Of a DNA stretch of 64,000 nucleotides, positions 51,854-61,386 are shown in pieces. This DNA is from an uncultured Clostridium sp. (lineage in GTDB: Bacteria > Bacillota > Clostridia > Lachnospirales > Lachnospiraceae). Location: assembly GCA_945917985.1 (NCBI GenBank), contig CAMEIH010000006.1:1-64000 (forward strand). The letters run 5' to 3'. The notes under the pieces are model-generated. The model saw only the letters and a list, made by a program, of their open reading frames with translations. It was not told the origin of the DNA and ran no database searches. Within the stretch, counting starts at the first letter, position 1. Each line of letters starts with the position of its first letter. The translations under genes were made by a program, and so were the position numbers.

Positions 51854-51934
51854 ACCATAGTTATGAAATTATACTGCCTTATACTGTGATCTGTTCCATA
51901 TGACTGTCTGGGTTCAGCATTCTGTCAGACTTTC

Positions 51935-52828
51935 TTAAGAAACTATATTTTTTGCTTTCTCATATTCTTCTACGGTTGTCCCCAAGCCTTCACAAGCTTC
52001 CTTCAAACTGATATGAAAATTTCTCATAGCGGATTCCATGTTTTTTGCCAGTGTTTTCAGTACGCCAACCTTTTCCCCTTCTTCCAAACCTTCTTCATAC
52101 AGTGACTTTTTCACATACTCTTCATTGTACTCATAAATCGACATTGCCATTACCTCCGCCTTCTGTACCAGGAAAAACTCCTTTAATACATCCCTCTCTA
52201 TGCAGGTGTTAATTGCCTCCTCCACTGCCTTTTCCAGCTTCATGGTCTCAAGGTTCTTCCGCACCTGCGCCACGAAAAAAGAATAGCCTGCCAGTGTTTT
52301 GCATTTCTCCATCAGTTCTTTATTCTGTCCATAGTTAATGTTAATCGTGCGCACCGTCAGCTCGATGCAGCCTGCTTTACCATTCTCAAAGGAATCCGAC
52401 AGCTTCTGTGTAAACTCCTCTTCCTTACGCTCAAGGCCGTTGTAAAACACGATATAATGCGGTGCCGGTATCATGATCTTCTTCCGGATGCTCAGATCCA
52501 CATCCTTCACGTACTTTTTGTAAAGGTCTGCAAAATACAGAAATCCCCTGAGCGCCATGTTGGGGCAAAAAGATGACTGGTGCTCGAACAGACACATGTC
52601 ACTGTCAATCACAAAAGATATGTCATTTTTCATCTTCATATAAATGGCATTTTCCAGTGTGTTGACGATCAAATCATCCTCGTTGGTGTAATCCGTATCA
52701 TTCAGTGCATTGTAAAGCTCCAGCAGCCTCTTCTTGTCCTTAAATAATATTCGGAATACCCTGTCCTTATAGGTATGGTATACCGCCGGCTCCTCCGCCA
52801 CGATATTCAGTCGCAGTTCTTCATACAT
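51935..52828 (-). CDS. Rpn-family PD-(D/E)XK recombination-promoting nuclease/putative transposase
   Basis: MYEELRLN...YKDRVFRILFKDKKRLLELYNALNDTDYTNEDDLIVNTLENAIYMKMKNDISFVIDSDMCLFEHQSSFCPNMALRGFLYFADLY. Confidence 0.85.
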   Translation of the reverse strand: MYEELRLNIVAEEPAVYHTYKDRVFRILFKDKKRLLELYNALNDTDYTNEDDLIVNTLENAIYMKMKNDISFVIDSDMCLFEHQSSFCPNMALRGFLYFADLYKKYVKDVDLSIRKKIMIPAPHYIVFYNGLERKEEEFTQKLSDSFENGKAGCIELTVRTININYGQNKELMEKCKTLAGYSFFVAQVRKNLETMKLEKAVEEAINTCIERDVLKEFFLVQKAEVMAMSIYEYNEEYVKKSLYEEGLEEGEKVGVLKTLAKNMESAMRNFHISLKEACEGLGTTVEEYEKAKNIVS

Positions 52829-53186
52829 ATTTTCTTTCTCCTTTCGTGCGACAGGGAACATATTCAGCCATCCTTCGAAAGGCTCTGTCCGATTCCCTGC
52901 TTTATTCAGATAATTAATTGGGTAAAAAGCAAGGATTTCAAAACAGATCATGTGCCGGTCGGCACGCTTTAGAAAAAAGATTCGATGTACGAATTTCCGT
53001 CAGAATATCTATGCTCTGATTTGATTGTAACAGATAATTCCCATCGCAGTCAATCTCGTTTTTAGAGATAAAATATTTTTGAAAATTTCACTTAACTTTT
53101 ATGACATTTTTGCACATTGTTCATATTTGCAACTTATGATATACTTCTTTTCATAATAACAACCCACATATAAAGAGGTACTCACG

Positions 53187-54158
53187 ATGAATAACTCCAG
53201 AATAAACATTGCCACTGCCTTAAACAGCCGCTATATGCGATATACTTATGTCATGCTGACATCTTTGTTTCGAAATCAGCCTGATGCGGATATTCACGTG
53301 TATCTTTTGCACAGTGACCTGACTGAATCTGATCAGACATATTTGTTATCTCTTGCCAAAGAGTATCACCAAAATATGTATTTCCTTTGTGTTGATAAAT
53401 CCTTATTTTCTCATAAACTTCCTACTACATCTTCATGGTCATTAGAAACCTATTACCGCTTGCTTCTTCTTGATTTGCTACCTTCCGATGTAGATAGATT
53501 AATGTATCTCGATGTAGATATGATTATCAATAAACCAATATCAGAACTATATTTTACAGATTTTGAAAACGCCTACTTTTGTGCATGTCGAGACATGACG
53601 ATTTCATTCCCCTTTCCCGACATAAGAAATGAAATATTCAAAGAGCATATTTCCAATGGATTCACATATTTTAATGCGGGCATGATGATTTGGAACATCA
53701 AAGAATTACGTTCAAAATATTCATTTACAGATTATATGTATTTGGCACAAAAATTAAACTTTCAAATGTTTGCTCCAGATCAGGATCTTTTAAATTTCAT
53801 GCACTGGAATCAGGTTAAATTTGTGGACGAATATCAATATAACTTGTTTTCTAAAATGGCATACAATCACGGAATTCGATATAAAGATGTAGTGGCAGAA
53901 ACTACAATTATCCATTTTGCCGGTATGAAGCCATGGGAGGGAGAGTATGTCCATTATGACATTGAACAGCTTTGGTGGGACTATGCAAAACTGACTCCTT
54001 TTTATCATGAGCTTATGGAGGAATTCATGCATAATGTAATTAACAATCCCATAGTTCCCGATACATTATCCTCTTTAGCAGAAGAAAAGAAAACATTATC
54101 CCAGGCTCTCGCACAAAGCAATACCATGTGCCAAAAATTACTTCAGCTACTAAATTAG
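53187..54158 (+). CDS. GT8-family glycosyltransferase
   Basis: INIATALNSRYMRYTYVMLTSLFRNQPDADIHVYLLHSDLT...DRLMYLDVDMIINKPISELY...YFNAGMMIWNIKELR. Confidence 0.92.
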   Translation: MNNSRINIATALNSRYMRYTYVMLTSLFRNQPDADIHVYLLHSDLTESDQTYLLSLAKEYHQNMYFLCVDKSLFSHKLPTTSSWSLETYYRLLLLDLLPSDVDRLMYLDVDMIINKPISELYFTDFENAYFCACRDMTISFPFPDIRNEIFKEHISNGFTYFNAGMMIWNIKELRSKYSFTDYMYLAQKLNFQMFAPDQDLLNFMHWNQVKFVDEYQYNLFSKMAYNHGIRYKDVVAETTIIHFAGMKPWEGEYVHYDIEQLWWDYAKLTPFYHELMEEFMHNVINNPIVPDTLSSLAEEKKTLSQALAQSNTMCQKLLQLLN

Positions 54159-55342
54159 TCCTGTAAGAACTCCAGCATTTCCCCTACCCTTTGTTCCATT
54201 CGGAATCGTTCCTCAATCTTTCTCTGCCCATTTCCTGCGATTTCTAATCGCTCTGTTTCATGTGTCAGATAGTACTCCGCTTTTTCTAAAGCATCATCAA
54301 GACTTGTGTACATTACCAATTCCTTGCCATCCACAAAATTTTCGGCTATTTCCCGTTGATAATTAGTCAGGCAAAAGCCTCCACACGCCAATATATCAAG
54401 TACTCTCTGCGGAATTCCTGACTCAATTGATTTTGAAGTAATATTTAGATTAATCTTACTGCCCGAAAAGATAAGAGGCATCTCTGTTCCGTAAGATGCC
54501 GTTCCCATATGGCAAATATTATCCTGTTTCTTCAGAACATCCGGCAACTTGGATGCAGTATACAGATTCACTTTAAAATGTTCACTCAGCTTTTGTAAAA
54601 CTCCAATTCTTTCCCGTGCTGAAACCTCCATTGCAATCGCATCTGCTGCTAAGGTTTTTTCATCCTGAATATACATTTCACCTAAGCCAAGTTCACATGT
54701 CTTCAAGACTTCACAAACGATTTCATCCGGTATAGTATCTCGAATAAAATTATATCCATATACCTGAAGCTGTGCCTGTATAATTCCCTCAAGGAATCCT
54801 TCTGTATAATCGGAAAATTCCGCATTTCTTATTCTGTTTTTCTCATCATTATATAAATTTCCTACAAAAGAAACATCATACGTATATTTATTCTTTTCGT
54901 TCGAGCAATCAGATATTGTTTTACAAAAATATTCAACATCCGTACCCAGGAGATGGTGATAGACATGTCTCCCGCCTAATTTCTTTATTTGATCACAATA
55001 TAACTTGTCAAAGCAGAAAATATAGTTAAAATTGCTTATTATTGATTTAGATTGCAAAGTGTATTGCGGGCAATCATAAATCCACGAAATATACGGAAGT
55101 TGATTAATTTCACAAATCATGGAAATAAGTGGAAAATAATCATAACTAAAAACTGCCTTGATCGGATATCGTTTCAATAGGCATATTAATTCCTGTGCAA
55201 ACACAGCATCTGCATGATAATCCTTCATTGTTTTATCAAATATCATAAATGGTATCTGTAGTTTTTTTAATGCACATAATACCCCTGCTTCACAAACTGA
55301 TCCCCAGCAGTATACAAGTATTGATTCTGCTTTTTCGTTCAT
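54155..55342 (-). CDS. CgeB-like glycosyltransferase
   Basis: AVFSYDYFPLISMICEINQLPYISWIYDCPQYTLQS...SKINLNITSKSIESGIPQRVLDILACGGFCLTNYQREIAENFVDGKELVMY. Confidence 0.8.
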   Translation of the reverse strand: MNEKAESILVYCWGSVCEAGVLCALKKLQIPFMIFDKTMKDYHADAVFAQELICLLKRYPIKAVFSYDYFPLISMICEINQLPYISWIYDCPQYTLQSKSIISNFNYIFCFDKLYCDQIKKLGGRHVYHHLLGTDVEYFCKTISDCSNEKNKYTYDVSFVGNLYNDEKNRIRNAEFSDYTEGFLEGIIQAQLQVYGYNFIRDTIPDEIVCEVLKTCELGLGEMYIQDEKTLAADAIAMEVSARERIGVLQKLSEHFKVNLYTASKLPDVLKKQDNICHMGTASYGTEMPLIFSGSKINLNITSKSIESGIPQRVLDILACGGFCLTNYQREIAENFVDGKELVMYTSLDDALEKAEYYLTHETERLEIAGNGQRKIEERFRMEQRVGEMLEFLQD

Positions 55343-55460
55343 AATATTTCCCTCAACCTGTGTTTTATATCATCGTAGCACATTTATTCCAAAATAGTAA
55401 TAGTATTCGAGTAATCCATATGATAAAATGAATACAGTAAAATAATCTCAGGAGTTACTA

Positions 55461-56525
55461 ATGGTCCCTATTTCTGTATGCATTATTGCAAAAAATGAGG
55501 AAAGAAATATAGAACGCTGTCTTTCTTCACTTGCGCCTTACGGATTTGAAATTATTCTGGTAGATACCGGTTCTACTGACAAAACGAAAGAATTGGCATC
55601 AAAATATACAAATCATATTTATGATTTCAAATGGGTGAATGATTTCAGCGCTGCCAGAAACTATTCATTAAATCAGGCATCTAATGACTGGATTTTCATG
55701 ATAGACTGCGATGAAACTCTGCAGTCTGTCGATCTGGAGGAATTAGATTATTTCAGAAAGCATTTATCTCATGCTGTGGGCTCCGTCAATCGTGAGAACT
55801 TAACCGGCACTCCCGAGAATCCCGGTAGGACAGTCGATCGAACAGAACGCTTCTTTTCGCGAAAGAGATTTCATTATACCGGAAGAATTCACGAGCAGCT
55901 TACCCCCAAATATGGGAAAGATATGGAAGCATTTTTACTGAATGCAACTCTCTTTCATGATGGATATCTGATGGATGAATCCACCCGCATGCAGAAGGCA
56001 AAACGTAATCTGGATCTGCTTCATTTGCAGCTTTCAGAAGAGCCCCAAAATCCTTATCTTTTTTATCAACTTGGGAAAGGATACGAAATGATTGGTGATA
56101 TGGACACCGCCTGCAAATGGTTTGGAGATGGACTTACTTTTGACCTGGATCCTACATTAGCTTATGTTCAGGCAATGGTCATTTCCTATGGTCACGCCCT
56201 GTTGCAAACCAGGCAGGCAGAAAAAGCATTGCAATTTGTCAATATTTATGATGACTTTTCATCCAGTGCTGATTTCGTCTACCTAATGGGATTGATTTAT
56301 AAAGAAAACAAATATTATGCTCAGGCCATTCATGAATTTAAGAAAGCTCTTGGTTTCGAATTTGCTAATCAGGAAGGAGTAAATAGCTATCTGGCATATT
56401 ATCAATTAGGAGAGATTCTAGCTTCAATGGGCGAAACCGAATCAGCATTAAAATTTTTTAAAATGTGCGGCAAATATTCCCAAGCCAAACAATTACTTGC
56501 ATCTCTTTTACAATCAACCCCTTAA
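55461..56525 (+). CDS. GT2 glycosyltransferase with TPR-like C-terminus
   Basis: VPISVCIIAKNEERNIERCLSSL...IILVDTGSTDKTKELA...NDFSAARNYSLNQASNDWIFMIDCDETLQ. Confidence 0.88.
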   Translation: MVPISVCIIAKNEERNIERCLSSLAPYGFEIILVDTGSTDKTKELASKYTNHIYDFKWVNDFSAARNYSLNQASNDWIFMIDCDETLQSVDLEELDYFRKHLSHAVGSVNRENLTGTPENPGRTVDRTERFFSRKRFHYTGRIHEQLTPKYGKDMEAFLLNATLFHDGYLMDESTRMQKAKRNLDLLHLQLSEEPQNPYLFYQLGKGYEMIGDMDTACKWFGDGLTFDLDPTLAYVQAMVISYGHALLQTRQAEKALQFVNIYDDFSSSADFVYLMGLIYKENKYYAQAIHEFKKALGFEFANQEGVNSYLAYYQLGEILASMGETESALKFFKMCGKYSQAKQLLASLLQSTP

Positions 56526-56547
56526 CTTTCTTACGAGGAGAACACTT

Positions 56548-57612
56548 ATGCTACCAATTTCAGTCTGTATTATTTGTAAAAATGAAGAACAAAATTTAGA
56601 GCGTTTTTTTACCGCTCTTAGAAAATATGATTGGGAACTGATCTTTGTAGATACCGGTTCTACCGATTGCAGTCGTGACATCGCCTTAAAGTATACTGAC
56701 AAAGTATTTGATTTTCCATGGAGCAACGATTTTTCTGCTGCCAGGAACTATTCTATCTCTCAGGCTTCAAATGATATGATTCTTATTTTAGACTGCGATG
56801 AATTCCTGCTTGACGTTGACATACAGCAAGTTCTATTACTTATGGAGCAGCATCCGGAGGAAATCGGATGTATCCAACTTCAAAATCATACAAATATCAA
56901 TGGTACAGACACCATTGTTTATCATTCCTTAAATCGGTTTTTTAATCGAAAAATTTATCATTATACAGGTGCTGTTCATGAACAGACCACACGTATCGAC
57001 CGTAATCCCGTTCCACCTTTTTACCAGCTTCCGCTCACAGTAGACCATCAGGGATATAATTTATCTCTCAAAGATAAAGTGCGAAAATCAAAGCGTGATC
57101 GTGATATTTTACTGGAAGAGCTAAAAAAGAATCCGCAAAATGCTTATCTCCTCTTTCAAATAGGAAAAACCTATGACTTCCAAAATGATTCTAATAAAGC
57201 CTTAACTTATTATGTCAAGGCTATCAGTAGTCCTAACTTTAATCCCGAAGAAGAATATACTATTCATCTTCTCCTTGCATATGGAAATTGCCTGCTAGAT
57301 ACTGGTCATTATGAAGCTGCCCTTTCGATGATTGACGTAGAATCTATCCTCTCGACTTATGCAGATTACTATTGTTTATTGGGGCGAATTTATTATTCCA
57401 ACAAGCAACCGCTTCAAGCCATGATGGCATTCATCAAAGCACTTGCCTGTGAAAAAGAAATTGTTGAGGGCTCAAGATACAATATTCCTCATTACAATAT
57501 TGGTTTTCTAAATGAACAACTTGGTGATATCAACAATGCAATTATGCAATACCGGCTTTGCGAAAATTTCCCCATGGCTTCCAAACGATTAGAAGAACTA
57601 AACATTAATTAA
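56548..57612 (+). CDS. GT2 glycosyltransferase with TPR-like C-terminus (the listed ORF is over-extended)
   Basis: LPISVCIICKNEEQNLERFFTAL...LIFVDTGSTDCSRDIA...NDFSAARNYSISQASNDMILILDCDEF; GAGGAGAAC ribosome-binding site. Confidence 0.88.
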   Translation: MLPISVCIICKNEEQNLERFFTALRKYDWELIFVDTGSTDCSRDIALKYTDKVFDFPWSNDFSAARNYSISQASNDMILILDCDEFLLDVDIQQVLLLMEQHPEEIGCIQLQNHTNINGTDTIVYHSLNRFFNRKIYHYTGAVHEQTTRIDRNPVPPFYQLPLTVDHQGYNLSLKDKVRKSKRDRDILLEELKKNPQNAYLLFQIGKTYDFQNDSNKALTYYVKAISSPNFNPEEEYTIHLLLAYGNCLLDTGHYEAALSMIDVESILSTYADYYCLLGRIYYSNKQPLQAMMAFIKALACEKEIVEGSRYNIPHYNIGFLNEQLGDINNAIMQYRLCENFPMASKRLEELNIN

Positions 57613-57655
57613 TATCATATTCATAACTAAAAATAACTTTAATAATAATACAAAA

Positions 57656-57685
57656 ATAAGGGGCTGGCATTCGCCAACCCCTTAT
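57656..57685 (-). terminator. Intrinsic terminator downstream of flagellin
   Basis: ATAAGGGGTTGGCGAATGCCAGCCCCTTAT followed by TTTTG. Confidence 0.85.
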
Positions 57686-57720
57686 GGTAGTTTTTAGCTT
57701 GCAATATACTCCAGAATAGA

Positions 57721-58668
57721 TTAACCAAGCAAGGATAATACACCCTGATTGCTCTGGTTAGCCTGTGCCAACATTGCCTGACCTGCCTGGGTAAGGATAT
57801 TATTGTTGGAGTACTTAACCATTTCAGTAGCCATATCTGTATCACGGATAGCAGATTCAGCACTTGTGGTGTTCTCAACTACGTTATCCAGGTTATTGAT
57901 GGTATGCTCAAGTCTGTTCTGTACGGCACCAAGAGCAGAACGCTGTGTAGATACAGTCTGTAATGCACTCTTTACAAAAGCGTTCAGGCTTGCGAAATCC
58001 TGTGCAGTAGCATATGTATGTGTTGTACCATCAACTGTCTTGCCTTTTGTAAAGATAGAAATAAGATTCTTAGCTGTAGCAGTCGACATTGCAGTTTGTG
58101 TAGTAGCCGGCTTACCAGTATTATCCAAAGCATAATAACTTGTCTTTGTATTCTGTGCGGCAGTTGCCAAACCTGTCATGCTCATGCTCTTAATAGAAAT
58201 GTCAATATGCTGTCCGGATTCAGCACCAACCTGAAGTCCTTTACCAGTAAAGCTTCCATCCAACAAGTTCTGCTCATTAAATGTAGTTGTAGACTGTACA
58301 CGGTCAATTTCATTCATCAACTGTGCAATTTCGTCTTTGATGTAACCGCGGTCTACAGATGTTAATGTTCCATTCTCGCCCTTAACTGCCAGTTCGTTCA
58401 TTCTCTGGAGCATATCATGAACTTCATTCAGAGCGCCTTCAGCTGTCTGTACACAAGAAATACCATCTTCTGCGTTAGCGGATGCCTGTGTAAGACCTCT
58501 GATCTGTCTTCTCATCTTTTCGGAAATAGATAAGCCTGCTGCATCATCTGCTGCACGGTTGATCTTATAACCGGATGATAACTTCTCTGTTGACTTAGCC
58601 TGTGTTGATGTTGTAAGTCCTAACATTCTGTTAGAGTTCATTGCTGTAAGATTGTGTTGTACTACCAT
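57721..58668 (-). CDS. fliC: Flagellin
   Basis: MVVQHNLTAMNSNRMLGLTTSTQAKSTEKLSSGYKINRAADDAAGLSISEKMRRQIRGL; C-terminal ILTQAGQAMLAQANQSNQGVLSLLG. Confidence 0.98.
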   Translation of the reverse strand: MVVQHNLTAMNSNRMLGLTTSTQAKSTEKLSSGYKINRAADDAAGLSISEKMRRQIRGLTQASANAEDGISCVQTAEGALNEVHDMLQRMNELAVKGENGTLTSVDRGYIKDEIAQLMNEIDRVQSTTTFNEQNLLDGSFTGKGLQVGAESGQHIDISIKSMSMTGLATAAQNTKTSYYALDNTGKPATTQTAMSTATAKNLISIFTKGKTVDGTTHTYATAQDFASLNAFVKSALQTVSTQRSALGAVQNRLEHTINNLDNVVENTTSAESAIRDTDMATEMVKYSNNNILTQAGQAMLAQANQSNQGVLSLLG

Positions 58669-58814
58669 AATTTTTCCTCCTTGAAATTAACGTCGCTTCC
58701 CTGCGTACGTTTGATACTTTTTTGTGTAGTCAGTTTTTCGAATTCGTACGCATCCGAAACCCTGCTACCTGTTTTCTTTTTTGTAAGCAATTTGTTTTGC
58801 TTTACTTGTTAAGT

Positions 58815-58841
58815 ATATCGGATTTTTCTTCAAATACTTTA
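58815..58841 (-). promoter_or_regulatory. Sigma-28-type flagellin promoter P1 (proximal)
   Basis: Minus strand TAAA-N15-TCCGATAT. Confidence 0.8.
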
Positions 58842-58897
58842 GAGCTTTTCAAAACTTTTTTGCTTACCAGAACATTTTGTTCTTTTACTTGTTATAT

Positions 58898-58924
58898 ATA
58901 TCGGTGAAAAATAAAATTACTTTA
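58898..58924 (-). promoter_or_regulatory. Sigma-28-type flagellin promoter P2 (distal)
   Basis: Minus strand TAAA-N15-ACCGATAT. Confidence 0.8.
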
Positions 58925-59002
58925 GTTTTTATAGGAAATTTTTTTTCTATATGCTATCATATTTCCATAACGTTGCGTCAAAAGACCTTTATAAGACCTT
59001 CT

Positions 59003-59168
59003 GTTGTCATCACGCACAGTCAAATCAGTTTCCGGCGATTTGGGGCACTGCGAAGATAAGACGCATGAAAACGTGGAAGCCTTTGCTGAACACGTTTTCA
59101 GTCTCTGCGGCTTATCGGAGCGCATAGTGCACATGAGCCGAAATTGATTTGCTTGTGCGTGATGACAG
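59003..59168. repeat. Long imperfect inverted repeat (about 75-nt arms) between flagellin and a CgeB-like gene
   Basis: Outer GTCATCACGCAC...GTGCGTGATGAC; middle CAAATCA.TTTC.GGC and GATAAG.CGCA; inner GAAAACGTG...CACGTTTTC. Confidence 0.8.
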
Positions 59169-59229
59169 ACGAAACCCTTATGAAATCTTTTAACCCGTCC
59201 ACCTATGAAACCACCGGGAGGCATACCTT

Positions 59230-60438
59230 ATGAACATCCTGTTTTATCGCTACGGCAGCATCTGTGAACCCGATTTAATCGATGCTTTCAAATCCTTACA
59301 GATCACTGTCATCGAAGAAGATACCGAAATCTATCAGAAATCCATTGAACCGGAAGTCCGCATCCGCCGTCTAGCAGAACAGCTTTTGACGCATCAGATT
59401 TCCTTTGTATTCAGCATCAACTTTTTCCCCTACATTTCGGAAATCTGTCAGCGGCTTAATGTAATTTACGCCTGCTTAAGTGTGGACTGCCCTGTGCTGG
59501 AGCTCTTTTCCCGCTCCATCCGCAACACCTGCAACCGGATTTTTCTGTTTGATTACCACCAGTATGAACAATTCAGAGGGGAAAATCCCGACTGCATTTT
59601 TTATCTCCCCCTTGGAACCAACACTGACCGCTGGGACGAATGTCTCTCTTCCCTGCCCGCAGAAGGTAATGACCAATGGAAATACGACCTTTCTTTTATC
59701 GGCTCACTCTATAACGAAAAGTCGCCTTATGACCATTTACCCCTCTCAGACTTTGACCGAGGCTTTGCAGATGGTCTTATGGAAGCCCAGTTGAAGCTCC
59801 CGGGTCTTTCCCTGATTGAGGAATCTCTCTCTAAAGACCTGGTCACTGCGCTGAAAGGAGCCTGTGAATCATCCGTAGGCAATTCCGCACAGTTCCATAC
59901 TCTGCCGGATGCCTTCACGGATACTGATCCTTACGTTGCCGCCAACTATTTTTGCGGCATGCGGATTTCTGAACTCGAGCGAATCCGCACGTTAAATGCA
60001 CTGGCAGAGAATTTCCGGGTAGATCTTTTTACCAGAAGCAATACCGATGATCTGAAAAACGTCCACTATCACGGAGGGGTATCCACCCATGAAGAGATGC
60101 CTCGTATTTTTTACCGGAGCAAAATCAACCTGAATATCACCATGCGCCCGATTCAGACCGGTCTCTCTCAGCGTGTATGGGATGTTCTCGGCTGCCGGGG
60201 CTTCCTGTTATGTAATTATCAGTCAGAAATACCGGAATATTTTCAGATCGGAAGTGATCTTGAGTGCTACGAGAATCTGACCGATTTAAAGGAAAAGGTT
60301 GCCTTTTATCTGGCCCACGATGATATTCGAAAGGAAATAGCTGCTCATGGCTACCGGACAGTGAAAGAAAAACATACCTACCTTCACAGAGTTATCTCCA
60401 TATTGAATCTTATCTATCCGCCGGAGCATACTGCTTAA
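59230..60438 (+). CDS. CgeB-like glycosyltransferase
   Basis: ISFVFSINFFPYISEICQRLNVIYACLSVDCPVLELFS...SKINLNITMRPIQTGLSQRVWDVLGCRGFLLCNYQSEIPEYFQIGSDLECYEN. Confidence 0.8.
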   Translation: MNILFYRYGSICEPDLIDAFKSLQITVIEEDTEIYQKSIEPEVRIRRLAEQLLTHQISFVFSINFFPYISEICQRLNVIYACLSVDCPVLELFSRSIRNTCNRIFLFDYHQYEQFRGENPDCIFYLPLGTNTDRWDECLSSLPAEGNDQWKYDLSFIGSLYNEKSPYDHLPLSDFDRGFADGLMEAQLKLPGLSLIEESLSKDLVTALKGACESSVGNSAQFHTLPDAFTDTDPYVAANYFCGMRISELERIRTLNALAENFRVDLFTRSNTDDLKNVHYHGGVSTHEEMPRIFYRSKINLNITMRPIQTGLSQRVWDVLGCRGFLLCNYQSEIPEYFQIGSDLECYENLTDLKEKVAFYLAHDDIRKEIAAHGYRTVKEKHTYLHRVISILNLIYPPEHTA

Positions 60439-60467
60439 TCTGCACAGCTAAATTTCTGCTTATAGGA

Positions 60468-60505
60468 AAAGGCATTTTCATGGGACTTATCCACGAAAAT
60501 GCCTT
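60468..60505. terminator. Bidirectional terminator between convergent genes
   Basis: AAAGGCATTTTC...GAAAATGCCTTT. Confidence 0.7.
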
Positions 60506-60525
60506 TATGTTTTTAGCACTGTCTG

Positions 60526-61002
60526 TTACTTCTTTTCATCCATAAAGCGGGAGTTTACTCCTCCGCTTTTACTCATATTCTGATAATACCCGTAAGCCGC
60601 CTTGGAGGATATTCTCACTTTACCAAGGTTCTGGCGTTCTTTGGCAAAGTTCTTTTCCACCATTTTTTTATTGCGGCTTTCCTGTGCCTGAATCGTCACA
60701 CTTCTGTCTGTAATTTCACTGATCAGACTCTGCAGTTGCTTAATCTGCACAGCATACCTTGCTTTGTTCGGAAGTAATTCCGCCTTGATCTTTTCATACA
60801 GTGTTTCAAAGCCTTCATCCAGCTTATTCAGCTCATTGATATAACTGTCTTTTTCATCCACAGTCCTGTCAAAGGCTTCCATATCGAAGCTCTCTGCCCG
60901 TAGTATCTCTTCCTGGGCATTTCCTATTTCTTCGATGCTTTTTAAGCACTCGATCTTTTTCTTCAGGCTTTCCTGCAAAACATTCAGATACGTATCTAGC
61001 AT
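60526..61002 (-). CDS. FlgN/FliT-like flagellar chaperone-type coiled-coil protein
   Basis: Helical about 158 aa protein overlapping the fliS end; SLKKKIECLKSIEEIGNAQEEILRAESFDMEAFDRTVDEKDSYINELNKLDEGFETLYEKI. Confidence 0.6.
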   Translation of the reverse strand: MLDTYLNVLQESLKKKIECLKSIEEIGNAQEEILRAESFDMEAFDRTVDEKDSYINELNKLDEGFETLYEKIKAELLPNKARYAVQIKQLQSLISEITDRSVTIQAQESRNKKMVEKNFAKERQNLGKVRISSKAAYGYYQNMSKSGGVNSRFMDEKK

Positions 61003-61385
61003 ACGACTCCCTTCTCTCTGTTGATGCGCATAACTTCCTTCCATGTATCTCTCATGGAATGAAGATGTTCCAGTATCTCTTCCATGATTTCCTTGTCCTT
61101 CTTGATATTGGCCTGCACAAGTCTTCTTGCCAGATATTCATACACCCTGTCGAAATCCTGTGCCACAGGGTATTTCATATCCAGAGTCAGTCTGAAATGT
61201 TCGATAATTCTCTGCGTTTTCACAATGTTAATATGTGCCTTCTCGATGTCCTTCTGTTCGATAGCTGTGATGGCAATATTACAGAACTTGATTGCACCTT
61301 CATAGAGCATGAGAGTCAGTTCTGCCGGTGATGCTGTAAGAATTTTGCTGTTTTTATACTGCGCATAGGCATTTGGCAAAGCCAT
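60996..61385 (-). CDS. fliS: Flagellar export chaperone FliS
   Basis: ALPNAYAQYKNSKILTASPAELTLMLYEGAIKFCNIAITAIEQKDIEKAHINIVKTQRIIEHF. Confidence 0.96.
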   Translation of the reverse strand: MALPNAYAQYKNSKILTASPAELTLMLYEGAIKFCNIAITAIEQKDIEKAHINIVKTQRIIEHFRLTLDMKYPVAQDFDRVYEYLARRLVQANIKKDKEIMEEILEHLHSMRDTWKEVMRINREKGVVC

Positions 61386-61386
61386 A

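Noticed and set aside
57803-58365. Plus-strand ORFs opposite flagellin
   Set aside because: Antisense shadows of the flagellin coding sequence with no independent support.
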